Origin: Mesonia ostreae
Lineage (GTDB): Bacteria > Bacteroidota > Bacteroidia > Flavobacteriales > Flavobacteriaceae
NCBI RefSeq assembly: GCF_031845265.1
Contig: NZ_JAVRBG010000014.1
Span: 26,786-90,785 of the forward strand
Reading direction: 5' to 3'
DNA length: 64,000 bases
The number at the start of each line of letters is the position of its first letter. The first letter of the stretch is position 1. Both the position numbers and the translations under genes were made by a program. This document shows, one piece after another, positions 59,292 to 64,000 of the stretch. Under the pieces are notes generated by a model. That model was not told the DNA's origin and made no database searches. It worked only from the letters and a program-made list of their open reading frames with translations.

Positions 59292-60395
59292 TCATAACTG
59301 ATCGATTACCTCACTTAAACGCGCTGTAATTTCTTCAATACTTCCTTCCCCGTTTACACCGTAATATTTACCTTTTTTTTGGTAGTATGATTTTAAGATA
59401 GAGGTTTCATCGTGATAAATTTTAATTCTCTTTCGGATAACTTTTTCGTTAGCATCATCTTTTCTTCCCGAAGTTTTTCCGCGTTCTAATAATCGCTTAA
59501 CCAAAATTTCGTCAGAAACTTCTAAAGCAATCATCGCATTTACTTCTTCTCCTTTTTCCGCTAAAAAGTCCTTTAAAGCATCTGCCTGAACTTCTGTTCT
59601 AGGAAAACCATCAAAAATAAAACCGTTTGCTTCCTTCTGTTTATTCACCTCATCCTTCAACATTCCTACCGTAACCTTATCTGGTACCAGGCGACCGCTT
59701 TCAATGTATGACTTAGCTTCCATTCCTAAAGGCGTATCATTTTTCATGTGGTAACGAAAAATATCTCCTGTAGAAAGATGCATTAAATCATATTTCTCTT
59801 TAAGAATGGTTGCTTGTGTTCCTTTTCCGGCTCCCGGAGGACCAAACAATACTATTTTAATCATTTCTTTATCTTTTAATTGATATACTTCTGGTAAATT
59901 TCTTCCTAAGCCGTCATAATCTAATCCAAAACCTACAATAAATTTATTAGGTATTTCCATTCCTACATAATCTAAAGTATGTGCTTGGTGATAAGCTTCG
60001 GGTTTATAAAACAAGGTAGCAATTTTAAAACTAGCTACTTGTTCTTCTTTTAAAATTTCTATAATTTTAGTTAGAGTGTGTCCTGTATCTACAATATCTT
60101 CGAGCACAATCACGTCCCTACCTTTCAAATTCTCGACTCCTATAAGACTTTGTACCTCTTTTGTGCTTTGAGTGCCTATATAAGAACTAAGCTTGGTAAA
60201 CTCTATTTCACAATCTCCACTATATTCTTTAGATAAGGCTGCTACAAAAGCGAAAGCCCCGTTGAGAACACCAAGAAAAACCGGAGTTTTGTCTTGGTAA
60301 TCTTTTTCTATTTGCTGTGCTATTTTTTTTACTGCCTCTGCAATTTGTTGTTGGCTGATAAAGGGTTTAAAAAAAAGATCGTGGATTTTTATCAT
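59292..60395 (-). CDS. adk: Fused hypoxanthine phosphoribosyltransferase and adenylate kinase
   Basis: A single 367-residue frame with two enzymes joined without a linker. Residues 1-177 are a hypoxanthine phosphoribosyltransferase (PRPP loop VLEDIVDTGHT at 97-107). From Met178 a full adenylate kinase follows (P-loop GPPGAGKGT at 185-193, then STGDIFRYHM, FDGFPRTEVQA, LLERGKTSGRKDD). HPRT salvages hypoxanthine to IMP and Adk balances AMP, ADP and ATP. The internal ATG at 59864 could also give a free 190-residue Adk, since stand-alone Adk proteins begin exactly there. The lid domain lacks zinc Cys. I believe this fusion occurs in other Flavobacteriaceae, but cannot verify it. Confidence 0.93.
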   Translation of the reverse strand: MIKIHDLFFKPFISQQQIAEAVKKIAQQIEKDYQDKTPVFLGVLNGAFAFVAALSKEYSGDCEIEFTKLSSYIGTQSTKEVQSLIGVENLKGRDVIVLEDIVDTGHTLTKIIEILKEEQVASFKIATLFYKPEAYHQAHTLDYVGMEIPNKFIVGFGLDYDGLGRNLPEVYQLKDKEMIKIVLFGPPGAGKGTQATILKEKYDLMHLSTGDIFRYHMKNDTPLGMEAKSYIESGRLVPDKVTVGMLKDEVNKQKEANGFIFDGFPRTEVQADALKDFLAEKGEEVNAMIALEVSDEILVKRLLERGKTSGRKDDANEKVIRKRIKIYHDETSILKSYYQKKGKYYGVNGEGSIEEITARLSEVIDQL

Positions 60396-60506
60396 ACAGG
60401 ATACTTATCTTCAGGCGCAAAGATAAAGATTTAGCTTTAAAGTAGATTCATTCTTAGAAACCAATTCTGTTTTAAATTTAATATCCCACTATTCCGAAGA
60501 AAAAAC

Positions 60507-60538
60507 TTGGACAAACAAACCAAGAAACCTTATTTTTG
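60507..60538 (+). promoter_or_regulatory. purK promoter
   Basis: TTG at 60507-60509, a 21-bp spacer and TATTTTTG (perfect TAnnTTTG) at 60531-60538. The TTG coincides with the first in-frame alternative start of the purK frame, which shows that the longer start is not the real one. The leader to the chosen ATG (60555) would be about 10 nt. Confidence 0.65.
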
Positions 60539-60554
60539 TTCAAACACCACACCT

Positions 60555-61712
60555 ATGAATTATTTTTCTTCTTCTTTTAAATTAGGAATCCTTGGCGGAG
60601 GTCAGCTTGGTAAGATGATGCTCTATGATACTAGAAAATACGATATACAAACTTATGTGATAGATCCTAATCCCGAAGCTCCTTGCAAAATTGCTTGTGA
60701 CCATTTTGAGGAAGGAGACTTGATGGACTATGATAAGGTCTTGCAGTTTGGCAGAAATGTAGATGTAATTACTTTTGAAATTGAAGGCGTTAATGTTGAT
60801 GCGCTGGAGCAATTGGAAAAGGAGGGGAAAAACGTATATCCTCAAGCCGCGGTATTGAGAAAAATACAGGATAAAGGAATTCAGAAACATTTTTATAGCG
60901 ATCATAACATTCCTACTTCGCCTTTTAAAGTGTACAAAGAAAAAGATGATCTTACCGAAGCTTTGGTGAGAAAAGAATGGGAATACCCTTTTGTTTGGAA
61001 AAGCTGCACGGGCGGATATGACGGAAAAGGCGTGAGTATTATTCGCGATGAAGAAGATTTAATTCCTGTTGCTGATACGCCTTGTATTGCTGAAAAAATG
61101 ATTCCTTTTAAGAATGAATTGGCGGTTATTGTGGCCAGAAATCCTTCAGGAGAAGTAAAAACTTATCCAGTTGTGGAGATGGAATTTCATCCCGAGGCCA
61201 ATCAGGTAGAATATGTGATTTGTCCTGCCAGAATAGATTCCGCAGTAGCGAAAAAAGCGCGAGAGTTAGCAGTAAAAGTATCGGAAGCATTTCAACACGT
61301 GGGTTTGTTGGCGGTAGAAATGTTTCAAACCCAAGACGATGAAATCTTAGTCAATGAAGTTGCTCCAAGACCTCACAATAGTGGCCATTACAGTATTGAA
61401 GCCAGTTACACCAACCAATTTGAGCAACATATTCGTGCTATTTTAGATTTACCTTTGGGAGAAACAGAAAGTAAAGTGGGGGGCGTAATGGTAAATTTGG
61501 TAGGCGAAGAAGGCTACGAAGGGCAGGTGAAGTACCAAAACATTGACAAGATTATGCAAATGCCAGGCGTTACTCCGCATATTTATGGTAAAAAACAAAC
61601 GCGTCCTTTTCGGAAAATGGGACATGTAACTATTGTAAATAAAGACTTAAATGAAGCTAGAAAAATAGCCGAAGCCGTGAAGAAAGAAATAAAAGTAGTG
61701 AGTGAAAAATGA
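60555..61712 (+). CDS. purK: N5-carboxyaminoimidazole ribonucleotide synthase
   Basis: ATP-grasp enzyme that converts AIR, ATP and bicarbonate to N5-CAIR in de novo purine synthesis. The 385-residue product has the N-terminal LGILGGGQLGKMMLYDTRKY (pre-ATP-grasp), the ATP-grasp region (EYPFVWKSCTGGYDGKGV) and VNEVAPRPHNSGHYSIEAS with the substrate-binding Arg and His. The frame extends 16 codons upstream to a TTG at 60507, which is the promoter; the ATG at 60555 fits the family. purE follows 113 bp later in the same direction, supporting a joint two-step reaction. Confidence 0.95.
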   Translation: MNYFSSSFKLGILGGGQLGKMMLYDTRKYDIQTYVIDPNPEAPCKIACDHFEEGDLMDYDKVLQFGRNVDVITFEIEGVNVDALEQLEKEGKNVYPQAAVLRKIQDKGIQKHFYSDHNIPTSPFKVYKEKDDLTEALVRKEWEYPFVWKSCTGGYDGKGVSIIRDEEDLIPVADTPCIAEKMIPFKNELAVIVARNPSGEVKTYPVVEMEFHPEANQVEYVICPARIDSAVAKKARELAVKVSEAFQHVGLLAVEMFQTQDDEILVNEVAPRPHNSGHYSIEASYTNQFEQHIRAILDLPLGETESKVGGVMVNLVGEEGYEGQVKYQNIDKIMQMPGVTPHIYGKKQTRPFRKMGHVTIVNKDLNEARKIAEAVKKEIKVVSEK

Positions 61713-61825
61713 AAAACTAAAAGTGAAAAATGTAGTTTTCAGTGCTGATTGTTCAGTTTGCTTTAATTGGATTGAACAGATTACACATGAAAAAATCAGA
61801 AAAAATAAATTTATAAATTCATAAG

Positions 61826-62308
61826 ATGAGTAAAGTAGGAATAATTATGGGAAGCACTAGTGATCTTCCTATTATGCAAGAAGCCATTGACATTTTAAAA
61901 GATTTTGATATTGAGGTGGAAGTAGATATTGTTTCGGCCCACCGCACGCCAGATAAACTTTTTGACTACGGCAAAGATGCTCACAAACGCGGAATTAATG
62001 TTATTATCGCGGGCGCGGGCGGCGCAGCACATTTGCCAGGAATGATTGCTTCACTTTCTCCCCTGCCTGTGATTGGAGTTCCTGTGAAATCTAGAAATTC
62101 TATCGATGGTTGGGATTCTGTATTGTCTATTTTACAAATGCCAGGCGGTGTTCCCGTAGCGACTGTAGCTTTAGATGGAGCAAAAAATGCAGGTATTTTG
62201 GCCGCTCAAATTATTGGGGCTTCAAATAAAAGTGTTTTAGATAAAATTTTAGCTTACAAAGAAGGTTTAAAGCAAAAAGTTATTGACGGAGCTAAGAAAA
62301 TAAAATAA
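61826..62308 (+). CDS. purE: N5-carboxyaminoimidazole ribonucleotide mutase
   Basis: Class I PurE that rearranges N5-CAIR to CAIR, the step after PurK. In 160 residues it shows GIIMGSTSDLPIMQEA, the substrate-site SAHRTPDKLFDYGKDA and AGAGGAAHLPGMIASLSPLPVIGVPV, all in the class I pattern. It follows purK with a 113-bp gap that contains remnants of the heptamer repeat (about 61736-61756), so the two may be cotranscribed or separate. A strong terminator follows the stop. Confidence 0.97.
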   Translation: MSKVGIIMGSTSDLPIMQEAIDILKDFDIEVEVDIVSAHRTPDKLFDYGKDAHKRGINVIIAGAGGAAHLPGMIASLSPLPVIGVPVKSRNSIDGWDSVLSILQMPGGVPVATVALDGAKNAGILAAQIIGASNKSVLDKILAYKEGLKQKVIDGAKKIK

Positions 62309-62331
62309 GTGTATACAAATATAATAGGTTC

Positions 62332-62365
62332 AAAAAAGCTTTCACAAATCGTGAAAGCTTTTTTT
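62332..62365 (+). terminator. purE terminator
   Basis: A perfect 14-bp inverted repeat (62332-62345 with 62351-62364), a 5-base loop and a T-run to 62365, 23 bp after the purE stop. A strong intrinsic terminator. Confidence 0.94.
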
Positions 62366-62420
62366 ATTTAATTGTAAATAAAAAAGTCGCATATTTATAG
62401 TTATTAACTAGACCCTAATT

Positions 62421-63911
62421 ATGCAAAATAAATACGCTCTATTGTTTTTTAGCCTGTTATGTCTCACAGGTTTTTCTGTTTCTGCTCAACAACTCACAGG
62501 TAAATTATTCTCTAAAGAAACCAAGGAGAGTATTCCTTACGCCGCAGTACAGATTGGTGAAAATTATGGTGTAATCACCAATAATGAGGGTGAATTTCAA
62601 ATTAATGTAGATCGCTTTTCGGCAAATGATTCTCTTTATTTTTCCTCTATGGGTTTTGTAGAACAAAAAATTGCGCTAAAAGATTTTCAGCCTAAAAGTT
62701 CGATCTATTTAAAAGAGGACGTGAGCCAGTTAGAGAATGTTTTTTTAGTGAATAGAAACTTATCTATAGAGGAAATCATGACCAAAGTAAATGAGAATCT
62801 CGATAAAAATTACACCTACAGTTTAAAGAAATTTGACATTTTCTCTAGAAAACAATCGACTACCAAGGTGCTCGATATGGAGTTTGAAATTAATAAAGCT
62901 ACTTTTTTAGACAAATCGGTTCGTAAAGACTTTAATAAAAGTATAGACAGTTTGCTTAACGTAAATAAAAATTCTACGAATACCTCATATTCTGAAAGTT
63001 ACACACAAATCTTTATAGGATCCTCATTAGACAGTCTTAAAGTGGATTTACAAAAAGTAACTCAGCTAAAAGATGAAACCAAAGCAGGGGACGCCGAAGA
63101 TTTTTCTTCTCAAGTCTTTGAAAAGATTGCAAAAAACCTAAAAAGTAAAAATACTTTTAAAGTGAAATCGGGACTTTTACCTATTGATGATTCTTTAGAA
63201 GTTGGAGAATCTTTTAGGGTAAAAGAAAATAATGATTCTCTTCTTACCAAAGACGTAAAATCAACTCACGCAAGAAGCATGAAGCATAGTGCTAATCTAC
63301 ACCCTGGAAAATTAGATTTTGTAGAGGACTTTGAAGCTTATGATTTTACGCAAGAGAAAATTACGGGCTATCAAGGAGAAATGGTGTACGTTTTAAACTT
63401 TATTCCGCGTAAGGGAAGAGCAAAATACCATGGTACACTTTATATTTCTTCGGAAACTTTTGCAGTTATTAAAGCGGAATATGAATTAGAAGAAGGCGAA
63501 AAAGCAGCTGGAATGAATCTTAAATTTTTATTGGGCATTAAATACCGAAGAAATAAAAATACGGGCATTGTCATCTTTAAAAAGAATGCACAAAACACTT
63601 ACGATCCTATTTATCTAAAAAGCAGCACGCAAGATTATGTGTATCTTAACCGAAGTTTCAAATTTAAAGAAAATACAGATGACCGATCCAATCGGATTAA
63701 ATTTAAGTTTGATTTGTTAGTAGAAAACGAATCTTACACGAATCAAGAACTTTTAATTGTAAAAACGGAACCTATTACCGCCGAAACTTTTAATTCTTTT
63801 AAGGAAAAAGAAGGCGTACTCATCGATAAGATCAAGAAGTATAATGCTTACATCTGGAAAGACTACAACATTATTTCTCCAGAAAAGGATTTACAGGAAT
63901 TTGAATATTAA
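62421..63911 (+). CDS. Secreted CarboxypepD_reg-like protein, 496 aa
   Basis: An exported protein (signal peptide 1-22, cleavage before QQLTGKLF). Residues about 23-105 form a CarboxypepD_reg-like beta domain (LTGKLFSKETKESIPYAAVQIGENYGVITNNEGEFQINVD pattern). The long C-terminal part (about 110-496) has a beta-rich second half (YVLNFIPRKGRAKYHGTLYISSETFAVIKAEYELEEGE) that resembles the substrate-binding-like part of Bacteroidota outer-membrane proteins, but I cannot name it. No barrel or TonB plug follows, so it is not a receptor. It is transcribed after the purE terminator. Function is unknown. Confidence 0.8.
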   Translation: MQNKYALLFFSLLCLTGFSVSAQQLTGKLFSKETKESIPYAAVQIGENYGVITNNEGEFQINVDRFSANDSLYFSSMGFVEQKIALKDFQPKSSIYLKEDVSQLENVFLVNRNLSIEEIMTKVNENLDKNYTYSLKKFDIFSRKQSTTKVLDMEFEINKATFLDKSVRKDFNKSIDSLLNVNKNSTNTSYSESYTQIFIGSSLDSLKVDLQKVTQLKDETKAGDAEDFSSQVFEKIAKNLKSKNTFKVKSGLLPIDDSLEVGESFRVKENNDSLLTKDVKSTHARSMKHSANLHPGKLDFVEDFEAYDFTQEKITGYQGEMVYVLNFIPRKGRAKYHGTLYISSETFAVIKAEYELEEGEKAAGMNLKFLLGIKYRRNKNTGIVIFKKNAQNTYDPIYLKSSTQDYVYLNRSFKFKENTDDRSNRIKFKFDLLVENESYTNQELLIVKTEPITAETFNSFKEKEGVLIDKIKKYNAYIWKDYNIISPEKDLQEFEY

Positions 63912-64000
63912 AAAAGATTACTTCTTGAATTCAACCTATAAACGCAACTTTTAGCGGAAATAATATAATTATTTTTCAGAAGGAAAGAAGGGATTATTTC

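Noticed and set aside
60507..60554. N-terminal extension of purK starting with TTG
   Set aside because: The TTG is the -33 element of a good promoter whose -7 element lies 21 bp further on; the transcript would start after it.
63969..64000. Possible 3' end of a minus-strand gene at the window edge (reads NNPFFPSEK then stop)
   Set aside because: Only ten codons are visible, too few to support a gene; the stop at 63969-63971 could equally be chance.

Overview
The window is AT-rich DNA from a member of the Bacteroidota, almost certainly a marine-type Flavobacteriaceae. The evidence is a SusC/SusD outer-membrane pair, lipoproteins with acidic residues after the lipobox cysteine, promoters of the TTTG-N19-TAnnTTTG type, near absence of Shine-Dalgarno sequences, zinc-free S14 and L36 ribosomal proteins, and an S10-spc-alpha cluster without tuf. 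No tRNA, rRNA, CRISPR array, insertion sequence or prophage is visible.

Layout. 1-10957 is mixed housekeeping: the 3' part of a TonB-dependent receptor, argS, a secreted thioredoxin-like protein, a MarC-like membrane protein, an NAD(P)-binding epimerase-like protein followed at once by a BCCT transporter, and two arginine-deiminase-fold hydrolases. 11034-14964 holds gltA, eno and carA, separated by clear hairpin terminators. 15056-32208 is the translation mega-cluster on the minus strand, read rpsL-rpsG-fusA-rpsJ...secY-infA-rpmJ...rpoA-rplQ. It has a textbook Bacteroidota promoter before rpsL, a strong hairpin terminator after rplQ and a perfect 11-bp hairpin in the rpsJ-rplC gap. 32384-40782 on the plus strand carries a short Omp85-like protein and a SusC-SusD operon with two surface lipoproteins. 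40852-49673 holds rlmB, a repeat-rich 581-bp gap, a rhomboid protease, rarA, a YjjG-type phosphatase, a deacetylase-family protein that seems to lack metal ligands, radC and mpl. 49869-64000 holds a TPR protein, a 2155-residue alpha-2-macroglobulin-like protein, a DUF4136 lipoprotein, obgE, a fused hypoxanthine phosphoribosyltransferase-adenylate kinase, purK-purE and a secreted CarboxypepD_reg-like protein.

How the genes work together. The central block is the core translation and secretion machinery. Purine metabolism is represented by hpt-adk (salvage and nucleotide balance) next to purK-purE (de novo synthesis), with obgE alongside. The envelope theme recurs: a TonB receptor, SusCD, an Omp85-like barrel, a rhomboid protease, a peptidoglycan recycling ligase and an alpha-2-macroglobulin.

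The most striking object is the alpha-2-macroglobulin-like protein (50681-57148). It keeps an intact CSEQ thioester motif but carries, just before its A2M core, a complete SusC-type N-terminal module (CarboxypepD_reg-like domain plus TonB plug) with no beta-barrel. This module is clearly related to the N-terminus of the SusC protein 20 kb away. Other points of interest are the HPRT-Adk fusion, paired intergenic repeats around obgE, a heptanucleotide array near 41.7 kb, and promoters placed so close to the start codons of rarA and rlmB that leaderless mRNAs are likely.
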